Shown here piece after piece: positions 1 through 6,701 of a DNA stretch of 21,679 bases. Numbering within the stretch: the first letter of the stretch is position 1; each line of letters begins with the position of its first letter. The stretch covers positions 1 to 21,679 of the forward strand of contig CAMOXW010000078.1 of the NCBI GenBank assembly GCA_946629405.1, written 5' to 3'. The translations under genes were made by a program, and so were the position numbers. Source of the DNA: an uncultured Ruminococcus sp. (GTDB taxonomy: Bacteria; Bacillota_A; Clostridia; Oscillospirales; Ruminococcaceae). The notes under the pieces were generated by a model that ran no database searches, was not told the DNA's origin, and saw only the letters and a program-made list of their open reading frames with translations.

Positions 1-38
1 CGACAGGGCAAAATGAGCATGACATAAAGAAATGTGAT

Positions 39-117
39 GCGCAAATTCCATATTTTATAAAGAATTTGCGCTCCCTGAACAAAGTTCAGGGCAATAACCG
101 CCGTAAGGCGGTTATTG
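39..117. repeat. Three abutting perfect hairpins
   Basis: Arms 39-48 and 62-71 are perfect 10-base complements (GCGCAAATTC / GAATTTGCGC) around a 13-base loop. After one base, 73-80 and 84-91 pair (CCCTGAAC / GTTCAGGG, loop AAA). With no gap, 92-102 and 107-117 pair over 11 bases (CAATAACCGCC / GGCGGTTATTG, loop GTAA). No T run follows on the plus strand, so a simple terminator is unlikely. Possible roles are an mRNA 3'-end stabiliser for an upstream gene, a REP-like element or part of a structured RNA. Confidence 0.6.
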
Positions 118-167
118 AGGACACATTAATTATTATATCATATTTTCAGGATTTCGTCAATCGTGTC

Positions 168-278
168 GGGTTCGGACAGGACGGCAAAAATCATTCATCT
201 CTGTAAGCGAGGCTTTCTCATTCTGCCGATCTGTAATTGCTTATCTGCGGAGTTATCTCCGCATGAGAACCCCCGAAC
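168..278 (+). other. Possible branched RNA fold in the leader of the CPBP-tadA unit
   Basis: Complementary segments nest like a multibranch junction. GGGTTC (168-173) can pair with GAACCC (267-272), or alternatively GTTCGG (170-175) with CCGAAC (273-278). Inside, CGGCA (182-186) pairs with TGCCG (224-228) around a small AAGC/GCTT stem (205-215), and a perfect GCGGAG/CTCCGC hairpin sits at 247-262. I recognise no riboswitch or T-box consensus. The helices are short, so chance pairing is possible. Confidence 0.2.
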
Positions 279-449
279 AACAATATAATAATTCCGCCGC
301 TAATAGTAAATTGCATTTGCAAATTTACAAATTATTTAGAAAATGCTTCTAAATTAATAACATCGAACGCCTGTTATTGTGTTAAGATAATAATGATACT
401 ATGGGATATTACAGCCAGTCAGCGATCCCGCCGGAAAGGAGGCAGTCAT

Positions 450-1625
450 ATGAGTAATACCACAAAAACTCAGCATCATGAGCGCGTGAACGTAATCGAA
501 GACTATGACCGTTCCACCCAGGACCCGGCTTATAATGAAAAATTCAGGAATTGGCGCGAAAAAAAAGATAATCCATATGCCTTTCGCTTTAAGGCAGACC
601 GCCGCGAAAAGGTATTCAACGACAGCCGCGGCTTCGAGAAGCGTTCCCAGGAGGACGACGAAAAACGCATTATCAGCCGCATTATGTACATCCTCGGCAT
701 CGCTCTCCTTATCTATATCGTCATTGATACGATCATCGGCAAGCTGCTTGCGCTCATCCTCGGGCTCATCGGCTTCGATATCCATATAAATATGTTCAGT
801 TCCTCTATGTACGGTAACGTTTCATCTGTCGTTACCACGATCCTGCTAGTCTCATCAGCAGAACTCATCATCCCGGCTGTATATCTCCAGATGAAACTGA
901 AAACTCCCATGAGAGTCGGCTTCATGAGCAAGGTCACAAGCTCAGCCGAAATTCTTCTCGCCATAGCTGTCACACTTATCGTTTGTACTGTAGTATGCTT
1001 GCCGACAGCTTATTCAAGCGACTCAAAGGAGATATTCTCCTACTTCCGCAACACCGAGACAAATGTCTACGAATGGGGACAGACCGAATTTGTTTTCTAC
1101 ACCGTGTTCTCAATAGTCCTGCTCCCGATAATGAGCGAGATCTTCGTCCACGGACCCGTTTTCGCAGCCCTCAGACAGTTCGGCGACCCGTTCGCTGTCG
1201 TCGTGACATCGGCAGTCTCCGTCCTCATAACCCGCAATATCGCTGAGATCCCGGCAGCTCTGCTCATCTCCCTCACCGCTGGGGTATTTATGCTGAGAAG
1301 CGGAACTATAATGTCGGCATTCATCGTCAGTGTCATATACCGGATGTACGTCTTCGCCCTGATAATGCTCGAGGGCAGCAGCTCTGCAAATATGCTGCTC
1401 CGCAGAAATATATTCATGCTCTGTGCCTTCATCGCCGGCGCCCTCATCTTCGGCACTATCTATATCACCCGCAAGGCAAAGGGCAAAAACCGGAAGTGCA
1501 TTGTCTTGTACCATTCCGGAATCACTCCCGTGAGAAGGTTCTGTACAGCCGCCAAGACATTCCCATTCAACGCAGTTGCCATCGTATGTGTGGCTGAAGT
1601 CCTGATAAAGGCTCTGTTCTGGTAA
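450..1625 (+). CDS. Degenerate CPBP-like integral membrane protein
   Basis: This 391-residue protein has a charged cytosolic N-terminus (about 1-75) followed by several hydrophobic segments to the C-terminus. The stretch around 222-305 resembles the CPBP (Abi) intramembrane protease domain: a hydrophobic helix, S229-E230-IFV-H234 where active members have EExxxR, then GPVFAALRQFG as in the family. The later metal-ligand histidines are not where expected (about 258-263 reads VLITR). It is probably a non-catalytic family member, or only a distant relative. I chose the ATG at 450 because AAAGGAGG at 435-442 is well spaced from it; an in-frame ATG at 393 has no such site. tadA follows after 2 bases, so the two are probably co-transcribed. 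The substrate or partner is unknown. Confidence 0.72.
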   Translation: MSNTTKTQHHERVNVIEDYDRSTQDPAYNEKFRNWREKKDNPYAFRFKADRREKVFNDSRGFEKRSQEDDEKRIISRIMYILGIALLIYIVIDTIIGKLLALILGLIGFDIHINMFSSSMYGNVSSVVTTILLVSSAELIIPAVYLQMKLKTPMRVGFMSKVTSSAEILLAIAVTLIVCTVVCLPTAYSSDSKEIFSYFRNTETNVYEWGQTEFVFYTVFSIVLLPIMSEIFVHGPVFAALRQFGDPFAVVVTSAVSVLITRNIAEIPAALLISLTAGVFMLRSGTIMSAFIVSVIYRMYVFALIMLEGSSSANMLLRRNIFMLCAFIAGALIFGTIYITRKAKGKNRKCIVLYHSGITPVRRFCTAAKTFPFNAVAIVCVAEVLIKALFW

Positions 1626-1627
1626 AA

Positions 1628-2149
1628 ATGGATATAAAATTTATGCAGCGGGCTGTCACGCTCGCAAAGGAGGCTGCCGCTGAGGGCGAAGTCCCGGTCG
1701 GAGCAGTCGTTGTAAAAAAAACCACCGGCGAGATCGTCGGCGAAGGCAGAAATATGCGTGAACGTGCAAAAAACGCCCTCGCTCATGCCGAGGTCATCGC
1801 TATTGACGCAGCGTGCAGACGCCTCGGCGGCTGGAGGCTCCCCGAGTGCGAAATTTACGTCCCCCTCGAGCCGTGTCCGATGTGCTGTGGAGCAATCATC
1901 AATTCGCGCATAGACAGCGTAATATTCGGCGCATACGACCCCAAAAGCGGCTCTGCGGTTTCGGTGCAGAAAATGTTCGCGCTGCCATACAATTACCATC
2001 CCGAAGTCATCGGCGGGGTCATGGAGGAGGAGTGTGCCGGACTGCTCTCCGGCTTTTTCAGAGAGCTCCGACTTGAAAGAAATGCAAGAAAATCGCCGCA
2101 AAACGATGACACGAAAAATTTTTCAGAAAAATTTTCAGAAAACACTTGA
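1628..2149 (+). CDS. tadA: tRNA-specific adenosine deaminase TadA
   Basis: TadA converts the wobble adenosine (A34) of tRNA-Arg(ACG) to inosine in the cytoplasm. The 173-residue sequence has the full deaminase signature: H53-A54-E55, with Glu as proton shuttle and His as zinc ligand, and P82-C83-P-M-C86, whose cysteines are the other zinc ligands. The core fits the usual TadA length of about 150-160 residues. The last 20 or so residues (rich in K, N, F, S, E) form an extra polar tail. The gene starts 2 bases after the CPBP-like gene with no clear ribosome binding site, suggesting translational coupling. Its TGA stop (2147-2149) lies inside the -35 box of the following tRNA promoter. Confidence 0.96.
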   Translation: MDIKFMQRAVTLAKEAAAEGEVPVGAVVVKKTTGEIVGEGRNMRERAKNALAHAEVIAIDAACRRLGGWRLPECEIYVPLEPCPMCCGAIINSRIDSVIFGAYDPKSGSAVSVQKMFALPYNYHPEVIGGVMEEECAGLLSGFFRELRLERNARKSPQNDDTKNFSEKFSENT

Positions 2150-2174
2150 CAAACCCTTCTTTATCTGGTATAAT
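2146..2174 (+). promoter_or_regulatory. Consensus promoter of tRNA-Leu
   Basis: TTGACA at 2146-2151 and TATAAT at 2169-2174 are separated by exactly 17 bases, a full sigma-A consensus. Upstream A and T tracts (about 2113-2142) resemble an UP element and lie within the tadA coding tail. The predicted start is near 2181, about 23 bases before the mature tRNA. Confidence 0.9.
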
Positions 2175-2203
2175 ATTAAAGCAGTCCGGTAAAGACCGCA
2201 TTT

Positions 2204-2288
2204 GCGAGTGTGCTGGAATAGGCAGACAGGCACGTTTGAGGGGCGTGTGTCGAGAGACGTATGGGTTCAAGTCCCATTACTCGCACCA
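2204..2288 (+). tRNA. tRNA-Leu(GAG)
   Basis: The 85-base gene folds as a class II tRNA. The acceptor stem is 2204-2210 with 2278-2284 (GCGAGTG / TACTCGC with one G-U). The anticodon stem is 2231-2235 with 2243-2247, and the loop TTGAGGG places GAG at 2238-2240, reading CUC and CUU. A long variable arm (GTC GAGA GAC, 2249-2258) marks it as leucine type. The T arm is ATGGG-TTCAAGT-CCCAT. CCA is encoded at 2286-2288. It is flanked by its own promoter and terminator. Confidence 0.96.
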
Positions 2289-2290
2289 TT

Positions 2291-2325
2291 AACGGCGTTA
2301 CAATTGTAACGCCGTTTTTGTTTTT
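2291..2325 (+). terminator. Intrinsic terminator of tRNA-Leu
   Basis: A perfect 11-base stem (AACGGCGTTAC 2291-2301 with GTAACGCCGTT 2306-2316) has an AATT loop and is followed by T-rich sequence to 2325. It begins three bases after the tRNA CCA end. Confidence 0.93.
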
Positions 2326-2365
2326 GCAGCCATTTTCCCTGCTGCGAAAAACTGTTCAAAAACCA

Positions 2366-2395
2366 TTGACATAAGCCCTCATCCTGTGTTATAAT
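2366..2395 (+). promoter_or_regulatory. Promoter of the DUF4352-like lipoprotein gene
   Basis: TTGACA at 2366-2371 and TATAAT at 2390-2395 with an 18-base spacer; the predicted start is near 2402. The downstream ATG at 2434 has GGAGG at 2421-2425. Confidence 0.85.
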
Positions 2396-2433
2396 ATTAT
2401 GTATTATTATGAAACTAACCGGAGGCTTCGGAT

Positions 2434-3015
2434 ATGAAAATATTTAAATTCACCGCATTCGTTTTAGCTGCCGCTCTCGCACTTGCTCCCGCTGCCGGCT
2501 GTAAGCACGACATCAAGAGCAGCTCGGAAACAGTTAAAAACAACGATATCAGCGCTACTGTTGTTTCCGCAGAGATTGCTCAGGAGATAGATGTGAACGA
2601 TACCATCTTCACCCTCAACCGCGTTATCGACGCCGGTGCCCAGACTGAGGACGGCGGCCACTACATCTACCTGGACATAACTGTTAAAAACGTTACGCCG
2701 AATGAGTATACCCTCAGCACACTCAATAACTTCTACATCACTCTCCCCGATGGCTCGGAGATTTCCTCCGCCGTCAGAACTCAGCTCTACGCTAAAAATA
2801 ATTTCACCGACAAGTATTTCGGCAGCCCCTTCACAGTTCCCGCAAACAGCACTTTTACCGGCGTTATCGGCGGATTTGTCCTTGCTGAAGGTCAGAATGA
2901 GTTCACCCTCGGATTCTTCCCCACTCGCGAGGAACGCAACGATAAAAGCAACGTTATAAAGGTTCAGGTAACTGCCAGCGATATCGTCCAGCTCCCTGAC
3001 GACCTCAAAAAATAA
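2434..3015 (+). CDS. Secreted lipoprotein with DUF4352-like Ig-fold domain
   Basis: The 193-residue product starts with a lipoprotein signal: positive MKIFK, a hydrophobic stretch, then APAAG-C23 as lipobox with Cys23 as the lipidated residue. After a polar linker, about 53-180 looks like the DUF4352 / telomeric-repeat-factor-like immunoglobulin fold of extracellular Firmicute lipoproteins. Hallmarks are YIYLDITVKNVT, a PDG turn and a late VPANSTFTGVIGGFVL stretch. No enzymatic residues are apparent, and the role at the cell surface is unknown. GGAGG at 2421-2425 supports this start. It is monocistronic: its own promoter lies at 2366-2395 and its terminator at 3023-3057. Domain assignment is by pattern only. 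Confidence 0.85.
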   Translation: MKIFKFTAFVLAAALALAPAAGCKHDIKSSSETVKNNDISATVVSAEIAQEIDVNDTIFTLNRVIDAGAQTEDGGHYIYLDITVKNVTPNEYTLSTLNNFYITLPDGSEISSAVRTQLYAKNNFTDKYFGSPFTVPANSTFTGVIGGFVLAEGQNEFTLGFFPTREERNDKSNVIKVQVTASDIVQLPDDLKK

Positions 3016-3018
3016 TGC

Positions 3019-4620
3019 CTATACAGGATCACGGAAGCCTCCGCGGTCCTGTTTTTTGTCAAGCGTAAAATGCAGCACCACGAAGTATGCCGTCCCGCCA
3101 GCTGCTCCTGCTATAAAAAGCTCCGCAATCGTACCAAGCTGCGCCGCCGCTCCCGATGCAAGCATCGCAGCAGCTCCACAGACCGCTCCCGCATAGCCCA
3201 CCTTCAAAAACGGCAATACCCCTGGACTTATGCCGGTCTCGCGCAGGTATATCCGCAGCGCTGCCGCAAGTATGAAGGCATAGCACAGCGAGGTCGAGGC
3301 TGCCGCTCCGTCCACGCCCATGAGCGGTATAAGCGCAAGATTTCCGGCAAGCTTGAGAAGCGTTCCGATGAGCATTATTTTCAGCGGTGCTCCCGCCCTG
3401 CCGACACCTTGCAGCATACTAAAAACCGGATATGACACGCACAGAAATACCATTCCCGGCATCAGAAGCCGCAGTGCTCCCACGCATACCCTCACCTCGT
3501 CAGGCTGACGCGGAAAAAGCAGCCCGAGCACCTCAGGGGCAAATAATCCAAGTCCTGCCGCCGCCGGCAAAGCAATGACCTCCGCAGCAAGTATCGCCTG
3601 CACGCTGCTCCGGCAAAGCTGCTCACGGCTACCTGTTCCATGCGCTGCCGCCGCGTTTGTGAGTGCGCCCTTGCCAAGCATATTCGTGACAGAAGGCACA
3701 AGATTGAACACGGTCAGTGCGATGCCAGAAAATGAACCGTAGACGAACTGTGCCCCCTCCCCCGCAGCAACCCCCGGAAGCACTCCCTCGTATGCTCCTG
3801 TGTGCGAAAGACAGCCTATCACTGTCCACATATCTATCAATGCGGTCAGGTTAGTCACAAGCGCTCCGGCACCTATCGGCAGTGCACAGCGTACAAGCTC
3901 ACCCGCTATCGCCCGGCGGCTCTCAGGACATTCGTCCGGCTCCGGCAAAGGCTTTGAAAACAGCCTTATCAAGCCAAGAAACACCGCCGCCCCCACCGAC
4001 GAAAGAGTTACTCCAAGTATACCGGCTGCCGCAGCGATCGCCCGTATATCGCTTATTCCAGGAAAATACGGCAGCACAGACTCTGCGTGTGAGGTGACAT
4101 AGCCGCACAGCCAAAGTCCTGCCGCGACCCGCACTATACTCTCAGCCACCTGCGAGAGCGCTGTTGGATACATATTGCTCAGTCCTTCATAGTAACCGCG
4201 CTCAACTGCCGTGATACAGCCAAAAACCACCGCCGGCGCTATCATCGCTGCCGCCGGTGCAGCATCAGTCGTCCCGACGGAATATCTGCTGAACACCCCC
4301 GCAAAGGCGACCAGCAAAGCGCTCGCCGGAATACCTGCCGCCGTGAAAACAAGCAGAGCTGTGCTCCTTATGCGCCGGACACTTCCGTAAAGTCCGAGAG
4401 CCACCCTGGACGCCGTCATGCGCGCGACTGACGAGGATATACCGGTGACCACAAGTGCGTAGACCGGCATGAATAAACTGTAGGCACAACTGAAATAGCT
4501 CATGCCGACCCCGCCAAGCATATTTGTAAGCGGTATGCGGAAGAATGCTCCGAGTGCCTTTGCCGCAGCCGCTGAAAGCATGAGTATCAGTGAGCCTTTG
4601 AGAAATGTCTGCTTCTTCAT
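3019..4620 (-). CDS. SpoVB/MurJ-type polysaccharide flippase (MOP superfamily)
   Basis: This 533-residue, highly hydrophobic protein has the MATE/Wzx-like multi-helix pattern (about 14 helices expected). Its N-terminus FLKGSLILMLSAAAAKALGAFFRIPLTNML and the following GGVGMSYFSCAYSLF region are typical of the SpoVB / polysaccharide-biosynthesis branch. Such proteins flip lipid-linked cell-wall or glycan precursors across the membrane. I set the start at 4620 because GGAGG (complement of 4626-4630) lies 5 bases upstream; the longer frame to 4698 adds a charged segment without a site. It converges on the lipoprotein gene with only 3 bases between the stops. Whether it acts in peptidoglycan, sporulation-type or exopolysaccharide export cannot be told from sequence alone. 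Confidence 0.88.
   Translation of the reverse strand: MKKQTFLKGSLILMLSAAAAKALGAFFRIPLTNMLGGVGMSYFSCAYSLFMPVYALVVTGISSSVARMTASRVALGLYGSVRRIRSTALLVFTAAGIPASALLVAFAGVFSRYSVGTTDAAPAAAMIAPAVVFGCITAVERGYYEGLSNMYPTALSQVAESIVRVAAGLWLCGYVTSHAESVLPYFPGISDIRAIAAAAGILGVTLSSVGAAVFLGLIRLFSKPLPEPDECPESRRAIAGELVRCALPIGAGALVTNLTALIDMWTVIGCLSHTGAYEGVLPGVAAGEGAQFVYGSFSGIALTVFNLVPSVTNMLGKGALTNAAAAHGTGSREQLCRSSVQAILAAEVIALPAAAGLGLFAPEVLGLLFPRQPDEVRVCVGALRLLMPGMVFLCVSYPVFSMLQGVGRAGAPLKIMLIGTLLKLAGNLALIPLMGVDGAAASTSLCYAFILAAALRIYLRETGISPGVLPFLKVGYAGAVCGAAAMLASGAAAQLGTIAELFIAGAAGGTAYFVVLHFTLDKKQDRGGFRDPV
3023..3057 (+). terminator. Intrinsic terminator embedded in the flippase 3' coding end
   Basis: 3023-3034 pairs with 3041-3052 over 12 positions, with one G-U and one mismatch, closing a 6-base loop; T at 3052-3057 follows. 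It starts 8 bases after the lipoprotein stop and overlaps the last codons of the convergent flippase gene. Confidence 0.8.
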
Positions 4621-4934
4621 CTCAGCCTCCAAAAATGATGAATAACAAATTATACGGCAAGCAGCTGCGCGGCGTTTGCGTAATCGCTCCCCCAGCACAA
4701 GTAATTGCGAACGCCTGCTCCCTGATCGGCCGTCCCAAATTTAATATGCCCAAAATATTTCTACACAGATAAATATGAGTCGGCTGGTTTTTTTATGCGA
4801 ATAGTACAAGATTTAACGTCAGATTTCTCAAAATACGCTAAAATTTTCCCTCCGCTGTTGCTTTATTGACGTTATTGTGGTATAATACAAGGTAGACTGT
4901 TTTGTCTTTATCAATATGAAAGGTTGGTATATAC
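4621..4934. other. Divergent intergenic region, flippase and aminotransferase
   Basis: No gene is seen in these 314 bases. On the minus strand TATAAT (complement of 4649-4654) is a candidate flippase -10 but its -35 is poor. Next to it GCGTTTGC (4672-4679) and GCGAACGC (4707-4714) form an inverted repeat with one G-U pair, a possible operator or hairpin. The plus-strand promoter at 4858-4886 serves the aminotransferase operon. Confidence 0.55.
4858..4886 (+). promoter_or_regulatory. Promoter of the aminotransferase-trpS operon
   Basis: TATAAT at 4881-4886 with TTGCTT at 4858-4863, spacer 17. The nearer TTGACG at 4866-4871 is only 9 bases from the -10 and is unlikely to be the -35. The leader to the ATG at 4935 is about 40 bases. 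Confidence 0.6.
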
Positions 4935-6128
4935 ATGGAATATAAATTCTCCGACAAGGTAGCCGGTCTTCAGGCTTCGGCTATCCGTGAGATACTCAAA
5001 TTCACCGCCGACCCGGAGGTCATTTCCTTCGCCGCAGGGAACCCTGCTCCCGAAGCCTTTCCGACCGAGAAGATCGCCGAAATTTCTGCCGAACTGCTCC
5101 GTGATGACCCTATACTCGCGCTCCAGTACAGCATCACCGAGGGCTACACTCCCCTCCGCGAATTCCTCAAGGGCTGGATGACCGAGAAGGGCTGCTTCCA
5201 CAAGGAATTCGATGACCTCATCATAACCTCCGGCGGTCAGCAGGCTAACGAGCTCTCATGCAAAGTCCTGCTCAATGAGGGTGATACGCTTATCTGCGAA
5301 TCACCAAGCTTCATCGGCTCCCTCAACGCCTTCCGTTCCTATAACGTCAACCTTGTCGGCGTCGATATGGAGGAGGACGGCATCGACCTCGAAAAGCTCG
5401 AAAATGCCCTTAAAACCGAAAAAAATGTCAAGATACTCTACCTCATACCCAATTTCCAGAACCCCACCGGAAGAACTATGTCCTTCGCAAAGAGAAAGGC
5501 TGTCTATGAGCTTGCGTGCAGGTACGACTTCATAATCCTCGAGGATGACCCCTACGGCGAGCTGAGATTTGCCGGTGAAAACGTTCCCACGATCAAAAGC
5601 CTCGACACCGAGGGCAGAGTTATCTACTCCAGCACCTTCTCCAAGCTCATTTCCTCGGGCTTCCGCACCGGCTATGTTTCCGCGCCCGCTCCCATTATAC
5701 AGAAGATCGTGGTCTGCAAGCAGGTATCCGACGTCCACTCAAATATCTGGGCTCAGGTCGTTTCCCACCGCTTCATGACAACTGTTGACCGCGAAGCTCA
5801 TTTCAACCGCCTCCGCGATATCTACCGCAAAAAATGCGGCCTCATGTGCAGCTATATCGACAACGGCTTCTCTAAGGAGATCACATATGTCAAGCCGCAG
5901 GGCGGTCTCTTTATCTGGTGTACTCTCCCCGAAAGCTGCGATATGAACGACTTCTGCACAAGGGCTGTAAGAGACTACAAGGTAGCTCTGGTCCCCGGAA
6001 ATTCCTTCAGCATCCGCTCCGGCGAGATAAGCCATTCCTTCCGTCTCAACTACTCCACCCCCACCAACGCCCAGATAGAAAAGGGTATGGAGATACTTGC
6101 CAGAATGACGAAAGATATGCTCGGCTGA
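4935..6128 (+). CDS. PLP-dependent aminotransferase, class I/II (LysN/ARO8-like)
   Basis: The 397-residue sequence is a full-length fold-type I aminotransferase of the 2-aminoadipate/aromatic branch that is related to the MocR C-terminal domain but has no HTH domain. Visible landmarks are FAAGNPAPEAFP near the N-terminus, the QYSITEGYTPLRE motif (64-76), TSGGQQANEL (98-106), NFQNPTG (173-179), the D-P-Y-G-E segment (205-209) and the Schiff-base lysine K237 in SSTFSKLISSGFRTGY. It transfers amino groups between an amino acid and 2-oxoglutarate in the cytoplasm; the preferred substrate cannot be read from sequence. GAAAGG at 4918-4923 supports the start. It is first in an apparent operon with the 173-residue protein (39-base gap) and trpS. 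Confidence 0.9.
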   Translation: MEYKFSDKVAGLQASAIREILKFTADPEVISFAAGNPAPEAFPTEKIAEISAELLRDDPILALQYSITEGYTPLREFLKGWMTEKGCFHKEFDDLIITSGGQQANELSCKVLLNEGDTLICESPSFIGSLNAFRSYNVNLVGVDMEEDGIDLEKLENALKTEKNVKILYLIPNFQNPTGRTMSFAKRKAVYELACRYDFIILEDDPYGELRFAGENVPTIKSLDTEGRVIYSSTFSKLISSGFRTGYVSAPAPIIQKIVVCKQVSDVHSNIWAQVVSHRFMTTVDREAHFNRLRDIYRKKCGLMCSYIDNGFSKEITYVKPQGGLFIWCTLPESCDMNDFCTRAVRDYKVALVPGNSFSIRSGEISHSFRLNYSTPTNAQIEKGMEILARMTKDMLG

Positions 6129-6167
6129 TGCCGTATCCAAATAATACAACCGAAAGGAATAATAATT

Positions 6168-6689
6168 ATGCCAAACAGCACTACAGGCAGATATTCTGTC
6201 ACCCAGAAATACCTTATGACAAGAGGTCAGGCTCTTAACTTCCCCTATCAGTATTTCAACACGAACTTCAAGCGCGATGAGGTCTACGGCGTTGTCATCG
6301 ATATCCCGATGGTCTCCGATGTACTCACCACTATGGTATGTTTCATCAACGGCGCCGCTAACCTCTATTTCAACAACGGCGGCGAGTATTCCGGCGCTTC
6401 CCAGAAGTACCGCAACCTCGTTCAGGCTGCCCATAACCTCGTTGCAAATGCCGGCCAGCTCGTTCCCAAGGCTCAGAAAACTACTAAATTCGACCTCCCT
6501 ACCGGCAAGACCAACTATATCTTCCTCCTTACCAAGGGCGGCGTATACAAGACTGAGATACACGCAGGCATCATCCCCGAAAGCGAGCCCGAAAAGCGCT
6601 CCGTTTATGTCCTCTATCAGCGCGTTCTCGCCGAGCTCAGGAACTGCCAGCTCAAGGACGACGCTGAGCAGCGCAAGGCTGCAAAGTAA
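6168..6689 (+). CDS. Uncharacterised 173-residue protein
   Basis: I do not recognise this family. The protein has no signal peptide or membrane segment and looks like a soluble alpha/beta cytoplasmic protein. Features are a YSVTQKYLMTRGQALNFPYQYF start, a hydrophobic VYGVVIDIPMVSDVLTTMVCFI strand-helix region (39-60), a FNNGGEYSGA turn and a final charged helix (about 145-173) ending in basic residues. AAAGGA at 6153-6158 precedes the ATG. It lies between an aminotransferase and trpS, with only 12 bases to trpS, so it is translated in the same operon. This suggests, but does not show, a link with amino-acid or tRNA metabolism. Its codon usage matches its neighbours, arguing for a real gene. 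Confidence 0.85.
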   Translation: MPNSTTGRYSVTQKYLMTRGQALNFPYQYFNTNFKRDEVYGVVIDIPMVSDVLTTMVCFINGAANLYFNNGGEYSGASQKYRNLVQAAHNLVANAGQLVPKAQKTTKFDLPTGKTNYIFLLTKGGVYKTEIHAGIIPESEPEKRSVYVLYQRVLAELRNCQLKDDAEQRKAAK

Positions 6690-6701
6690 GGAGCCGGACG
6701 A

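Larger units (their letters stand above)
1..449. other. Gene-poor leader region with several hairpins
   Basis: No convincing gene is visible here. Bases 1-27 read as an open frame ending in TAA at 25-27 and could be the last eight codons of a plus-strand gene outside the window, but nothing confirms it. The rest is AT-rich and carries perfect inverted repeats: three back to back at 39-117, one at 247-262 (GCGGAG, TTAT loop, CTCCGC) and one at 335-353 (TTTAGAA, AATGC loop, TTCTAAA). No hairpin is followed by a good T tract on the plus strand. I see no consensus promoter for the gene at 450; GATAAT at 386-391 is a weak -10 candidate without a clear -35. Confidence 0.5.
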
